Shown here: positions 17,047 to 26,451 of the stretch, piece after piece
Numbering within the stretch: the stretch's first letter is position 1
Layout: the number at the start of each line of letters is the position of its first letter
Assembly: GCA_002733645.1 (NCBI GenBank)
Contig: NVWL01000012.1
Span: 603-64,602, forward strand
From: Oceanobacter sp.
GTDB lineage: Bacteria > Pseudomonadota > Gammaproteobacteria > Pseudomonadales > Oceanobacteraceae
Length of the DNA stretch: 64,000 bases
Direction: 5' to 3'
Notes under the pieces: generated by a model
Database searches by the model: none
What the model was told of the DNA's origin: nothing
What the model saw: only the letters and a program-made list of their open reading frames with translations
Program-made: the position numbers and the translations under genes

Positions 17047-18063
17047 TTAACGCTTAAGCGCCATCACCAGCGCCGTATCCAACATACGATTGGCAAAACC
17101 CCATTCGTTATCAAACCACACCATTAGCTTAAGCAACTGACCACCACTGACGCGAGTTTGCGTTGCATCGACAATCGCCGAGCGTGGGTCATGGTTGAAA
17201 TCGATAGAAGCATGGGCCTCTCGGGTTATCCCCAAAATGGCGCTGTATTCATTTTCGGCGGCGGATTGTATCAGGTCATTCACGTGTTGTGATGTGGTCG
17301 AACAGCCCAATTGTAGACTGATGTCTAGGACTGACACGTTAATCGTCGGCACTCGTATATGAAGGCACTCAATTTTACCCGCCAGCTTGGGCATCAAACG
17401 TTCGATACCTGCAGGCAATCCGGTATCGACCGGGATAATACTCTGTACCGATGAACGCGTACGGCGTAGGTCAGAATGATAGGCATCAATCACAGGTTGA
17501 TCGTTCATGGCCGAGTGAATTGTCGTCGTCACTCCCGCTTCAATGCCGCATGCTTTATCAATTAAGGTGAGTACAGGAATCAGTGCGTTGGTTGAGCACG
17601 AGCCGTTCGACACAATCAAATCACTAGGGGTTAACGTATCGTCGTTATGTCCAAAAATAATGGTTTTATCGACAGCGCTATCGGCTGGGTTTGAAATAAG
17701 TACCTTTTTAGCACCGCTTTTTAAATGCAATTCGGCATCATCACGCGTGCGCGTCTGGCCGCTGCATTCTAAAACCAAATCAACGCCCAACTCAGCCCAA
17801 TTCAGTTCCGCCGGACTATCGGCATGACATACACGAATGCGGTCGCCATTCACCATCAAGTAGCTGTCATCAATAATACTGACGGTACCGCCAAAGCGAC
17901 CATGGGTGCTGTCGTAGCGCAGCATGTAGCTCACCGTTTCAATGTCGGCTAGCTCATTAATGACAACCACCTCAAGATCTTGGCGATAGCCATTCTCGTA
18001 TAAAGCGCGCAAGACGCAACGACCGATGCGTCCAAAACCGTTAATGGCAATACGAGTGGTCAT
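17047..18063 (-). CDS. epd: Erythrose-4-phosphate dehydrogenase (GAPDH-like)
   Basis: A 338-residue NAD-dependent dehydrogenase of the GAPDH superfamily with Rossmann motif INGFGRIGR, catalytic Cys156 in SNGSCSTN and His183 in TIHSAMNDQ. The segments HSAMNDQPVIDAYHSDLRRT and SIIPVDTGL agree closely with E. coli Epd, which makes 4-phosphoerythronate for pyridoxal phosphate synthesis. Its place before pgk and fba is also that of epd in gammaproteobacteria. A true GAPDH role cannot be fully excluded from sequence. The Shine-Dalgarno (AGGG) is weakly placed. Confidence 0.9.
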   Translation of the reverse strand: MTTRIAINGFGRIGRCVLRALYENGYRQDLEVVVINELADIETVSYMLRYDSTHGRFGGTVSIIDDSYLMVNGDRIRVCHADSPAELNWAELGVDLVLECSGQTRTRDDAELHLKSGAKKVLISNPADSAVDKTIIFGHNDDTLTPSDLIVSNGSCSTNALIPVLTLIDKACGIEAGVTTTIHSAMNDQPVIDAYHSDLRRTRSSVQSIIPVDTGLPAGIERLMPKLAGKIECLHIRVPTINVSVLDISLQLGCSTTSQHVNDLIQSAAENEYSAILGITREAHASIDFNHDPRSAIVDATQTRVSGGQLLKLMVWFDNEWGFANRMLDTALVMALKR

Positions 18064-18093
18064 AACAAAGAGAACCCTAATAGACAGCCCGAT

Positions 18094-18843
18094 ATGGGGA
18101 AGTTAAGGCGCTATTGTCGCGGATTTAGCCACCAGAGGCAAAAGCGCTACAATACTAGCCTTACTTTAATTCGACCTATCGAGGTTCTCCTGACAAACAA
18201 CGCCTGCCCCTTGTGCTTCAACTCAAATAACCTTGAGAATTTACACGCCTCAGATCAGCGTCGTTACTTCGCATGTCCAGTGTGCAGCCTAGCCTTTGTA
18301 CACCCGGATGATTACCTCACTGCCGATGAAGAACGCACCTTTTACGATACACATGAAAACAGCATCGAAGACAAAGGCTATGTGCAATTTTTGAATATTC
18401 TTGTTGAGCCCTTATTAGCTTTAATCCCCACCCAAGGTCGGGAAAACTTACAGGCACTAGACTACGGCTGCGGCCCGGGGCCAACACTTTCTATTTTGTT
18501 AGAAAATACCGGTATTGCTTGCGATAACTACGATCCTTTTTTTGCGAATAATGCTTTACGAGAACAATACGACATCATCACCGCGACCGAATGTTTTGAG
18601 CATTTTCACCACCCGGCAGAAGAGCTTAAAAAACTGTGCAATGTGTTAGCACCAAACGGTTACTTAGCCTTAATGACTAGCCGCTGGGAAAATTCAGAAA
18701 AATTCGCAAACTGGCATTACACTCGCGATCCAACCCACGTGGTGTTTATGCATGATAAAACCATTGAATTTATCGAAGAAGAATATAATTCAAATGTCGT
18801 TTTTAAAGACGAAAAACGCGTGGTTATTTTTAGAAAAAAATAA
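18094..18843 (+). CDS. Class I SAM-dependent methyltransferase with N-terminal zinc ribbon
   Basis: A methyltransferase with a CPLC...CPVC zinc-ribbon pair before a Rossmann domain whose motif I is LDYGCGPGPTL. The layout resembles methyltransferases of the Methyltransf_23 type; the substrate is unknown. The start is uncertain. ATG 18094 has no good Shine-Dalgarno and adds about 32 residues of non-conserved look. A GAGG at 18181-18184 lies 5 nt before an in-frame CTG (18190), which would give a product beginning just before the zinc ribbon, as in related proteins. The gene converges on the AraC regulator, whose stop is 1 nt away. Confidence 0.85.
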   Translation: MGKLRRYCRGFSHQRQKRYNTSLTLIRPIEVLLTNNACPLCFNSNNLENLHASDQRRYFACPVCSLAFVHPDDYLTADEERTFYDTHENSIEDKGYVQFLNILVEPLLALIPTQGRENLQALDYGCGPGPTLSILLENTGIACDNYDPFFANNALREQYDIITATECFEHFHHPAEELKKLCNVLAPNGYLALMTSRWENSEKFANWHYTRDPTHVVFMHDKTIEFIEEEYNSNVVFKDEKRVVIFRKK

Positions 18844-18844
18844 A

Positions 18845-19765
18845 TTAATTATTCGACAAAAATTCACTCGGCGTCATTCCATACTGCTGATGAAAACGAC
18901 GGGAAAAATGACTGGGGTTAGCAAACCCTAATTCATAGCTAGCCGATGTAATAGAAAATCCACTGCGGATTAACGTGCAGGCTTTTTCTAAGCGACGCTG
19001 TTGTTGATACTCTGCAGGACTACAACCCAAATTATTTTTAAACTGTTGATACAGTTTTGTGCGCGACATGCAGGCAATTTTTGCCAACTGCTCAATATCA
19101 ACCGGATGCGCTAAGTTTTCTTCAATGTGCGCCACTGCATGGGTTAAACCAGATTTAGTTGGGTTTTCTTGTATACAGCGTAATAAAAAATCACGCCCCT
19201 GCTGACGTAACATGCGAGCCACCAGCTCATTAACGCCAAAGTTAAGAACTAAATCTGAATCATCTTCATTGCATACATGGCTAGCGACGATACGCTCAAG
19301 CAATTGCTGAGTGGCATCTGTGTGCATCAAATGCAATTGGCGCTCATCCACCTGCCAATCACCCATCTCTTTGGTTCTGCGACTACTTGTATTGAGCTGA
19401 TCACAGACTTTACGCAAGGTTTCGCGCGGAATCTCTAACGTCATACACGTAGTAGGAATATCCAGCGACGCCTCAGGAAAGTCGATCTCTACATATTCGC
19501 CGGGTGCGACAACAAAAGACTCATGCGGTAAAAATTCTGTGGAGAAGCCATCCATGCCGTGCATCACTTTACGACCCGTCATCATTCCACAATACAGCAA
19601 TTCACCTGCGTCCAAGCGCACACGATCAGCTTGCTCGTAGGTATCGTACACAGACAGCTCGGCCAGTTGGCTAGCATACACAGTACGATTTTCGATTAAC
19701 CGACGCGGTGCTACTTGAGCACGATGTTTTTTCGCTAACGCCGTTAATTGGCTTGTTCTTATCAT
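18845..19765 (-). CDS. AraC-family regulator divergent from exaC
   Basis: A 306-residue regulator with an AraC N-terminal ligand-binding-type domain (about residues 20-190) and a C-terminal double helix-turn-helix (about 205-305; LAKIACMSRTKLYQQFK and the SYELGFANPSHFSRRF motif). It is divergent from the acetaldehyde dehydrogenase gene and probably controls it, perhaps in response to an alcohol or aldehyde, as for other AraC-type regulators of exaC-like genes. A pair of 9-bp direct repeats 21 bp apart lies in the shared 250-nt promoter region. Confidence 0.92.
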   Translation of the reverse strand: MIRTSQLTALAKKHRAQVAPRRLIENRTVYASQLAELSVYDTYEQADRVRLDAGELLYCGMMTGRKVMHGMDGFSTEFLPHESFVVAPGEYVEIDFPEASLDIPTTCMTLEIPRETLRKVCDQLNTSSRRTKEMGDWQVDERQLHLMHTDATQQLLERIVASHVCNEDDSDLVLNFGVNELVARMLRQQGRDFLLRCIQENPTKSGLTHAVAHIEENLAHPVDIEQLAKIACMSRTKLYQQFKNNLGCSPAEYQQQRRLEKACTLIRSGFSITSASYELGFANPSHFSRRFHQQYGMTPSEFLSNN

Positions 19766-19837
19766 TTAAATCACCGTCATTCGCTGCCACGTTGACCAAG
19801 TGTAATAACGGGCCAGTTTCATAGTTTTACGGTACCG

Positions 19838-19867
19838 GGACTCTCGGAGCATTCATGCGGACTCTCG
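19838..19867. promoter_or_regulatory. candidate AraC-type operator (direct repeats)
   Basis: GGACTCTCG occurs at 19838-19846 and again at 19859-19867, a centre-to-centre distance of 21 bp (two helical turns), the spacing typical of AraC-family half-sites. It lies between the regulator and exaC, about 150 nt before the exaC start. Confidence 0.55.
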
Positions 19868-20015
19868 TACAAGTCTTTAATCCAATAGACCACATACCCT
19901 AGGTACTGACAACACAAAAGCGCGCCTTGATGCGCCAACTGCGACCTTAGTCTAACAACTCAAGCTCTTATGCTAAGTCCGGCTAGGTTGCTGAAAATAA
20001 CAACGGAGAATGACT

Positions 20016-21536
20016 ATGATTTATGCAAATCCAGGCCAGCCAGGCGCTGTCGTTAGTTTCAAAAAACAGTACGGTAATTTCATTGGTGGCGAGTTCGTTG
20101 CCCCTGTCAATGGCCAGTATATGGACAACGTCAGCCCAGTAAATGGTGAAGTCTTCTGTCAGGTGGCTCGTTCAGACGCTGCTGATATCGAAAAAGCTTT
20201 AGATGCCGCTCATGCCGCTGCCGATGCATGGGGCAAAACTGCCGTAGCGGAACGCTCTAACGTACTGCTACGCATTGCTGATCGTATGGAGCAAAACCTA
20301 GAGCTACTCGCCGTCGCAGAAACATGGGATAACGGCAAAGCCGTGCGTGAAACCCTTGCGGCGGATATTCCTTTAGCCGTTGACCACTTTCGTTATTTCG
20401 CTGGCTGCCTGCGCTCACAAGAAGGCAGTATGGCGGAACTCGATGAGACCACTGTGTCGTATCACGTGCATGAGCCTTTAGGTGTGGTTGGCCAAATTAT
20501 TCCGTGGAACTTTCCGATCTTAATGGCTGCTTGGAAACTCGGCCCAGCACTTGCCGCAGGCAACTGTGTGGTGATGAAACCTGCGGAGCAAACACCGGCC
20601 TCTATTTTGGTATTAATGGAATTAATTGGTGATTTATTACCACCGGGTGTGATCAATATCGTTAATGGTTTAGGGGAAGAAGCAGGCCAAGCGCTCGCTA
20701 CCAGCACGCGTATTGCCAAGCTCGCCTTTACTGGCTCCACGCCTGTTGGCCAACACATTTTACGTTGTGCCGCTGAATCATTGATTCCGAGCACAGTAGA
20801 ACTCGGTGGTAAATCGCCGAACGTCTATTTTGAAGACGTTACCCAACAAGAAGACGATTACCTCAGCAAGGCAATCGAAGGCATGGTGCTCGCTTTCTTT
20901 AACCAAGGTGAGGTGTGTACCTGTCCTTCTCGTGCTTTGGTGCAAGAAAGCATCTACGACGAATTTATCGCCAAGGTCATTGAGCGCGCTCAAACCATTA
21001 AACGCGGCAATCCACTCGATACCGATGTTCAAGTAGGCGCACAGGCCTCAAAAGAACAATACGACCGCATCATGAACTACATTCAAATTGGCAAAGACGA
21101 AGGTGCTGAAGTTCTGATTGGTGGCGCAGCTGAATCGCTAGAAGGTGATTTAAAAACCGGCTACTACATTCAGCCAACTGTCTTTAAAGGCGACAACAAG
21201 ATGCGCGTATTCCAAGAAGAAATTTTTGGCCCCGTCATTAGTGTTACGACGTTTAAAGATGAAGCTGAAGCACTCGCCATCGCTAACGACACAGAGTTTG
21301 GTTTAGGTGCTGGAGTCTGGACGCGTGACATGAACCGCGCCTACCGCATGGGTCGTGGTATTCAAGCGGGCCGAGTCTGGACAAACTGTTACCACGCTTA
21401 TCCTGCCCACGCAGCCTTTGGCGGCTACAAGAAGTCAGGTATTGGCCGCGAAACTCACAAGGTAGCGCTTGAGCATTACCAGCAAACGAAGAACTTATTG
21501 GTAAGCTACAGCACTAGCCCTCTAGGTTTCTTTTAA
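20016..21536 (+). CDS. exaC: NAD-dependent acetaldehyde dehydrogenase (ExaC/AldB type)
   Basis: A 506-residue aldehyde dehydrogenase that oxidises acetaldehyde and similar aldehydes to acids, usually in ethanol catabolism. The N-terminal [25 protein letters not shown] is typical of ExaC. The active-site Glu lies in VELGGKSPN and the nucleophile in NQGEVCTC. Start: GGAG at 20005-20008 is only 1 nt from ATG 20010 but 7 nt from the in-frame ATG 20016, so the latter is chosen. It is followed by an inverted repeat and a terminator. Confidence 0.96.
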   Translation: MIYANPGQPGAVVSFKKQYGNFIGGEFVAPVNGQYMDNVSPVNGEVFCQVARSDAADIEKALDAAHAAADAWGKTAVAERSNVLLRIADRMEQNLELLAVAETWDNGKAVRETLAADIPLAVDHFRYFAGCLRSQEGSMAELDETTVSYHVHEPLGVVGQIIPWNFPILMAAWKLGPALAAGNCVVMKPAEQTPASILVLMELIGDLLPPGVINIVNGLGEEAGQALATSTRIAKLAFTGSTPVGQHILRCAAESLIPSTVELGGKSPNVYFEDVTQQEDDYLSKAIEGMVLAFFNQGEVCTCPSRALVQESIYDEFIAKVIERAQTIKRGNPLDTDVQVGAQASKEQYDRIMNYIQIGKDEGAEVLIGGAAESLEGDLKTGYYIQPTVFKGDNKMRVFQEEIFGPVISVTTFKDEAEALAIANDTEFGLGAGVWTRDMNRAYRMGRGIQAGRVWTNCYHAYPAHAAFGGYKKSGIGRETHKVALEHYQQTKNLLVSYSTSPLGFF

Positions 21537-21562
21537 GGAATTGTTTTAAGGGTTTCTCCTCC

Positions 21563-21619
21563 AGGGTAGGCATAGGTTTCATTTGTATTAGATTACGAGT
21601 GACCTATGCCGCTTTACCC
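21563..21619. repeat. long inverted repeat in the exaC-selO gap
   Basis: AGGGTAGGCATAGGT (21563-21577) pairs with ACCTATGCC (21602-21610) plus TACCCT (21614-21619) after a small bulge. The loop is 24 nt. It has no T run of its own and precedes the terminator hairpin. Confidence 0.6.
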
Positions 21620-21625
21620 TCTTTC

Positions 21626-21657
21626 GTACTCGCTCCGTGTGGGCGAGTGCGCTTTTT
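21626..21657 (+). terminator. exaC terminator
   Basis: ACTCGC (21628-21633) and GCGAGT (21643-21648) form the stem; GCGCTTTTTAA follows. Confidence 0.7.
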
Positions 21658-21722
21658 AACCCTACTCAGCGCGCTCATTTACGAATACCCTAGTGGGATA
21701 CTCAGATACAAAGAGCTAGCTC

Positions 21723-23261
21723 ATGTCCTTGTTGTTTCCATTCGAAAACGCGTACGCGCAATTACCTGCACAGTGTTTTTCCAAAGCATTACCAACGCCG
21801 GTCAAAAAACCTCAATTAATTCGTTTTAATGAAGCCCTTGCTCGCACATTAAATATTGATTTTTCGAACGTCACAGACGATGAGTTAGCGGCTGTATTTT
21901 CGGGCAATGAAACACCAGAAAATTCAGAGCCACTAGCCATGGCCTATTCAGGACATCAGTTTGGTAATTTAAATCCGCAGCTTGGTGATGGCCGCGCGAT
22001 TTTACTAGGTGATTTAATTGACGTGCGCGGCCAGTTAATGGATGTGCAATTAAAAGGCGCAGGCCGTACGCCATACTCGCGAGGTGGTGATGGTCGCTCA
22101 CCAATGGGGCCAGCCCTGCGTGAATACATCCTTTGTGAAGCCATGACTGCCTTAGGTGTACCAACAACAAGAGCATTAGCGGTTGTTGCCTCTGGCGAAC
22201 CCGTGGTGCGCCAACAACGTGAACCAGGTGCTATATTTACGCGAGTAGCTAGCAGCCATATTCGTGTCGGTACGTTTCAATACTTTGCCTTACGACGTGA
22301 CGAAGAGGGCTTAAAAGCCATCGCTGATCATGTGATCGAACGTCATTATCCTGAGATAGATTCAACCGCAGAAGATCGTTATTTGCAGATGTTTAAAGCC
22401 ATCTGCAAAGCCCAAGCAGATCTGATTGCCCATTGGATGTTACTTGGTTTTATTCACGGCGTTATGAACACAGACAATATGACCGTCAGTGGCGAAACCA
22501 TTGATTACGGCCCGTGCGCTTTTATTGATGCCTTCAGTATGAATAAAAAATTCAGTTCAATTGACCAACAAGGTCGCTACGCCTACAACAACCAACCAGC
22601 TATTGGCCAATGGAATCTCGCGCGTTTAGCCGAATCGTTACTGGGGTTATTCCCCGGCGACGAAAAAGAAGCCGTCGCTGCGGCCACCGAGATTTTAGGT
22701 GATTATTCACACTGGCATCACTCAGCATGGCAAGCAGGAATAAATAAAAAGCTTGGGTTTTCAACCGTTGGTGATGAAGATGACGCTATCAATAGAGCTG
22801 AAAATGACAAAGCATTCAGCGAACGTTTATTAAAGATACTGGATGATGGCCGCCTAGACTTCACCCTATTTTTCCGTCGCTTAAGTGATCTCGCCGATCA
22901 AGGAAGTAACGCCGACAGAGCATCATTACTTGCACTGGCCGATGATCCTGAAGCACGTAAAAGTGAACCTTTATTAACTGAGCTAAATGCATGGTTAGAC
23001 GACTGGCAAACACGCCTGTCGGAGCGCGAGGTTGATCTAGTCACAGTAAAAGCGCGTATGCACTCGGTGAACCCTGCCATTATTCCGCGCAATCACAGAG
23101 TCGCGGAAGCCATTGCCGCGGCAGAAGCTGGCGACTACACCGTATTCGACAAGCTACTTAGCGCCGTCGAACAACCGTACGTTAGTCGCCCCGAGTTTGC
23201 GGAATATGAACAAGGCCCGCAGCCGGAAGAGAAAGTGTTGAGAACGTTTTGTGGGACTTGA
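21723..23261 (+). CDS. selO: Protein adenylyltransferase SelO (YdiU family)
   Basis: A 512-residue pseudokinase-fold enzyme that transfers AMP to protein Ser/Thr/Tyr residues during redox stress, by family knowledge. Conserved SelO features: AMAYSGHQFG, LGDGRAILLGD, the QLKGAGRTPYSRGGDGR nucleotide-binding region, a GVMNTDNM catalytic-loop equivalent, and the IDYGPCAFIDAF metal motif. The common C-terminal selenocysteine/cysteine motif is represented by a Cys three residues from the end (RTFCGT). The AAAGAG Shine-Dalgarno is modest. Confidence 0.96.
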   Translation: MSLLFPFENAYAQLPAQCFSKALPTPVKKPQLIRFNEALARTLNIDFSNVTDDELAAVFSGNETPENSEPLAMAYSGHQFGNLNPQLGDGRAILLGDLIDVRGQLMDVQLKGAGRTPYSRGGDGRSPMGPALREYILCEAMTALGVPTTRALAVVASGEPVVRQQREPGAIFTRVASSHIRVGTFQYFALRRDEEGLKAIADHVIERHYPEIDSTAEDRYLQMFKAICKAQADLIAHWMLLGFIHGVMNTDNMTVSGETIDYGPCAFIDAFSMNKKFSSIDQQGRYAYNNQPAIGQWNLARLAESLLGLFPGDEKEAVAAATEILGDYSHWHHSAWQAGINKKLGFSTVGDEDDAINRAENDKAFSERLLKILDDGRLDFTLFFRRLSDLADQGSNADRASLLALADDPEARKSEPLLTELNAWLDDWQTRLSEREVDLVTVKARMHSVNPAIIPRNHRVAEAIAAAEAGDYTVFDKLLSAVEQPYVSRPEFAEYEQGPQPEEKVLRTFCGT

Positions 23262-23406
23262 GAAAGGTAACGCTGCCCGAATTTCAAATTTTCACTTACA
23301 ATTGTCACCTTTGATGGTGAACGGCGGATATAGTCATAGCCCCTAGTACCTAGGCCAGATAAAGTCCTGCACATTAATATCTTTTGTTTCTTAGGCGGTT
23401 TAGCAC

Positions 23407-24114
23407 ATGAGTAGCATTCATTTCATCGGTGGTGAAAAAGGTGGCGTTGGTAAATCAGTCGTATCGCGCCTGCTTTCACAATATTTTTTGGATAACAATC
23501 AAATGTATGCCGGTATGGATGCTGACCAATCACACGGCACATTGACTCGCTTCTATCCTGAATTCACTCAGCCGATTAATCTGGATGAATATGAAGGGGC
23601 GGATAAGATCGTTGAAACGGCGCTGTCTTCCAACGTGAATGTGGTGGTTGATCTACCCGCCCAAAGCGAACGCTTTTTAAATCGCTGGATGGAAGATAAC
23701 GATGTGACTGAGCTGTGTGATGAAACAGGCCTAACCTGCTACTACTGGTACATTGTCGATGACGGCATTGATTCAGCCAAATTGGCGGCCGCTTTCCTAA
23801 CCCGCAACCAAGGCCAAATGCCTTGTGTGCTGGTACGCAATCAAGGCCGCGGCGAGACTTTCTCAGCATTGAGTAATGAGTTGGCGAACGCAGGAGTTAG
23901 CCCAGATATCACGCTGGATTTACCGGGCTTACACGCAGGCACTATGCGCAAGATTGATAATATGAATATGAGCTTTTGGGCGGCGGGTAATCTCACCGAA
24001 CGCGCCGAAGGCGTGTTGTCTTTAATGGAACGTCAGCGCACTCGTGTTTGGGCAAAAAAGGCGTACGCTCAGATTGCTTCTGTGGCGAAACACAATGGCG
24101 AACTTACCGCCTAA
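23407..24114 (+). CDS. ParA/MinD-like P-loop ATPase
   Basis: A 235-residue SIMIBI-class ATPase with a deviant Walker A GGEKGGVGKS at residues 8-17 and a D-x-D-switch AGMDADQSH near residue 36. It lacks a ParB partner nearby, so a chromosome-partition role is doubtful; orphan relatives are annotated as mobilisation- or CobQ-like proteins. VVVDLPAQSERF resembles the Walker B region. Function unknown. A hairpin with TAGCCTCT/AGAGGCTA arms at 24129-24150 follows. Confidence 0.85.
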   Translation: MSSIHFIGGEKGGVGKSVVSRLLSQYFLDNNQMYAGMDADQSHGTLTRFYPEFTQPINLDEYEGADKIVETALSSNVNVVVDLPAQSERFLNRWMEDNDVTELCDETGLTCYYWYIVDDGIDSAKLAAAFLTRNQGQMPCVLVRNQGRGETFSALSNELANAGVSPDITLDLPGLHAGTMRKIDNMNMSFWAAGNLTERAEGVLSLMERQRTRVWAKKAYAQIASVAKHNGELTA

Positions 24115-24225
24115 CGCTGACATTGACTAGCCTCTGATTTTAGAGGCTAATCAATCACCGATGCTGTTTATTAGGTGTCATTGCGAAGTGGGGGTTACCT
24201 TCCGCTTCCCCCTCTGTGACTCATG

Positions 24226-24257
24226 TTGTTCCGATTCATTGTTGTTCCGACTCATTG
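24226..24257. repeat. 16-bp tandem repeat across a stop codon
   Basis: Two copies of TTGTTCCGAYTCATTG (24226-24241 and 24242-24257) differ at one base. The stop codon of the membrane protein gene lies inside the first copy, so the repeat adds or removes C-terminal residues (ESEQQ). Confidence 0.85.
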
Positions 24258-24784
24258 TTGTCTGTTTCTGTTTCTGTTGTCACTTTATCTGACACGCTCG
24301 TGATAATTTGAGGAACAAACCGCTCGGAAAACCCTGCCACGAATGACCAAAATAATAATTTAGAGAAGTCTTGCCCTGTCGCAGGGTAGGTTTTAGTGAA
24401 AAAATCGATGATAAATGTAGCATCCGGAATTTTATTCGCAGGTTCCGGAATATAAAACGCAGGAAATAAATGTCCTGAAATAATGCCCGACAAAAATAGA
24501 CTGTATAGCACCAAAGAAAATACACCACCAAACACGGGCACTAAAAGAATTTGAAACCATGACTTCGTAAGTAGGATTAATTCATCGTCAGTCACTGTCT
24601 TAATGCGCTGCTGAATACTGACAAAACCACCGATAATGCCACATAAAAAAACCGCCCACGTCACCATAAAACGATCGCTAAAGAAAAAGCTGACGGCAAA
24701 CAGAGCACTAAAAACCACCAACGACGCTGCGGTCATGATAATCAAACGTTTGGTAAGAGTATAAAGTTTGGTGATTCTATCCAT
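24236..24784 (-). CDS. Predicted inner-membrane protein, unknown function
   Basis: A 182-residue protein with about four hydrophobic segments: two near residues 14-55, one near 73-98, and a weaker one near 140-155. A cytosolic-looking acidic/Gln-rich tail ends the protein. GGGAG precedes ATG 24784. I do not recognise a family. It is alone between two convergent or unrelated genes. Confidence 0.75.
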   Translation of the reverse strand: MDRITKLYTLTKRLIIMTAASLVVFSALFAVSFFFSDRFMVTWAVFLCGIIGGFVSIQQRIKTVTDDELILLTKSWFQILLVPVFGGVFSLVLYSLFLSGIISGHLFPAFYIPEPANKIPDATFIIDFFTKTYPATGQDFSKLLFWSFVAGFSERFVPQIITSVSDKVTTETETDNNESEQQ

Positions 24785-24957
24785 GCGACTCCCTCGTCTT
24801 ATCGGTGTGCCTATTATCTAACCATTAAATACAGGAAAGAACTTGAGACACATCACGTTGAGAGAAGGTAGCGTGAGAATAATATATTTGATCAAAACAC
24901 TCGCTTCAGGTGCAGCTAAAGCGAGTGTTGTTATTTTACGGGGGAAGTAACGTAGAA

Positions 24958-25497
24958 CTAAAGCACGGCAGCAAAAATAACAAATACAAAAATCCCTGCA
25001 GCGGTGAAGCCAACCGTCCGTGTCTTAAGCAATGGCGACTGCAAACCAACAATCAAGCCAGTAAGCAAGGTAAGGATCAAACCCAGCGCCATAATCTGTT
25101 CAAGTAGGCGAAATAAGCCCGGCCCATGACCTTTGTGCAACTCCATCATGGCAGCGACTAGATCTGGAGAAACCGGAGTTACTTCAACACCTGCGCTGGT
25201 CGCTTTAATTTCGTAGTGATCGCGGCTGGTAGGCCGTGTCTGCATCATTGGGCCGCGCTCTTTAATGTACTCGAATCCACTATCCAAACCGGCGTTATCA
25301 AGCAGCTGTTTTACTTGAGCGGCTTTATCACTAGAGTCTGAAATAGTGACACCTTCAAGCACAATGGTTTCGCCCTTTTCCATCGAACCCTTGATATCCA
25401 ATAGGTACAAGCCACCTGACACGGCCATGATAAGCAGAATTGGCGCAAAGAAAGCAGCTAGATATAAATGGATGGTAACGAGAGTTTTACGGGACAC
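24958..25497 (-). CDS. PepSY-associated transmembrane protein, probably Fur-regulated
   Basis: A 179-residue protein with an N-terminal membrane helix (HLYLAAFFAPILLIMAVSGGLYL), a periplasmic domain, an H-KGHG segment and two C-terminal helices. This matches small PepSY-TM proteins that accompany iron-uptake systems and ferric reductases. The start is GTG at 25497 with GGAGG 5-6 nt upstream. A 13/19 match to the Fur box lies immediately upstream, consistent with an iron-related role. Confidence 0.85.
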   Translation of the reverse strand: MSRKTLVTIHLYLAAFFAPILLIMAVSGGLYLLDIKGSMEKGETIVLEGVTISDSSDKAAQVKQLLDNAGLDSGFEYIKERGPMMQTRPTSRDHYEIKATSAGVEVTPVSPDLVAAMMELHKGHGPGLFRLLEQIMALGLILTLLTGLIVGLQSPLLKTRTVGFTAAGIFVFVIFAAVL

Positions 25498-25511
25498 TGG
25501 GCGTCCTCCAT

Positions 25512-25530
25512 ATTAATGATAATTACTCTC
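25512..25530 (-). promoter_or_regulatory. candidate Fur box
   Basis: Minus strand GAGAGTAATTATCATTAAT matches the 19-bp Fur consensus at 13 positions and lies 15 nt before the GTG start of the PepSY-TM gene. Confidence 0.6.
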
Positions 25531-25584
25531 AATTATACACAAGGTTATTTCATTCATGTGTAAAGAAGCGTCCCAGTAAGTGCG

Positions 25585-26451
25585 TTAGGTCAACCAGTTT
25601 TGTAAAAACTGCTGCCCGTCTTCTTGTCCCATCCGGTAGGCGTCATCAAGAATGTCTAAATCGGTGGTAAATTGCCCTGCACTGAAGCTTTCTGGGGGGC
25701 ACATCTCAATCACTTCGCAATCCGCCGGTGGATTTCGAATAAAATCGAGTGATTCATTATATTCAATATGGCGCAGCTGTAATCGCTTTGCCGCAGCGGG
25801 ATATTGACGCATGATCATTGGGAAGAGGTGTCGTAGGCGGTAGGCTTGCTTACGATAGGACGCCGGGTTCGAGCGAATCACCACAATTTTACGCGCACCA
25901 CGACGGTAGGCTTCTTTCACCGGCAGAGAATCGGCGACGCCGCCATCTAGCCAATCTCGCCCTCTTAGGCTTACGCGATTACGGAAGGCAATTGGCATGG
26001 CTGCGGAGCACTTTACTGCTTGAAAGACTTCATCCACCTCTGGGGCAATATACGCTGGCTCGGCTGTTTCTGCGTCGGTTAATACGACGAGAAATTTACC
26101 TTTGTGTTTATTGACTTCGTCCAAGCCTAAATCCAGTTCTCGCTCGGTGACATCCCAAAGCCAATCAATATCAATTAAATGCCCCCCGGTAAAAAAACGA
26201 CGCACACTTTTAAACTCAGGGCGGCGACAATAATCGGTGATCACTTGATAATTTCGACCATGCTTTTTTCCGAGGTATGCCGCTGCGTTAGATGCCCCTG
26301 CAGATACACCAAAGCACCAATCAAACGGGTAAAAATCAGCACTAATAAATTCATCCAGTACGCCTGCGCTGTATATGCCGCGCATGGCTCCGCCTTCCAC
26401 TATTAATGCGGTTTCAGTCATTACCGGAGATTTTTTCATAGCTGTGGCCAT
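25585..26451 (-). CDS. Patatin-like phospholipase (YjjU/RssA-like)
   Basis: A patatin-fold hydrolase of up to 288 residues. The oxyanion loop GGAMRGIYSAG, nucleophile elbow FGVSAGAS (Ser in GVSAG) and catalytic Asp in WLDGGVADSLP are all visible. Overall it resembles E. coli YjjU. No signal peptide is seen. The start is unclear: 26451, 26439 and 26421 are in-frame ATGs, all overlapping the thioesterase gene (38, 26 or 8 nt), and none has a clear Shine-Dalgarno. The ATG at 26421 gives MTETALIVEGG and is the tightest. Confidence 0.92.
   Translation of the reverse strand: MATAMKKSPVMTETALIVEGGAMRGIYSAGVLDEFISADFYPFDWCFGVSAGASNAAAYLGKKHGRNYQVITDYCRRPEFKSVRRFFTGGHLIDIDWLWDVTERELDLGLDEVNKHKGKFLVVLTDAETAEPAYIAPEVDEVFQAVKCSAAMPIAFRNRVSLRGRDWLDGGVADSLPVKEAYRRGARKIVVIRSNPASYRKQAYRLRHLFPMIMRQYPAAAKRLQLRHIEYNESLDFIRNPPADCEVIEMCPPESFSAGQFTTDLDILDDAYRMGQEDGQQFLQNWLT

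Noticed and set aside
19975-20005. Sigma-54 promoter before exaC
   Set aside because: GG and GC elements are 7 nt apart rather than the required 10, so the -24/-12 geometry fails.
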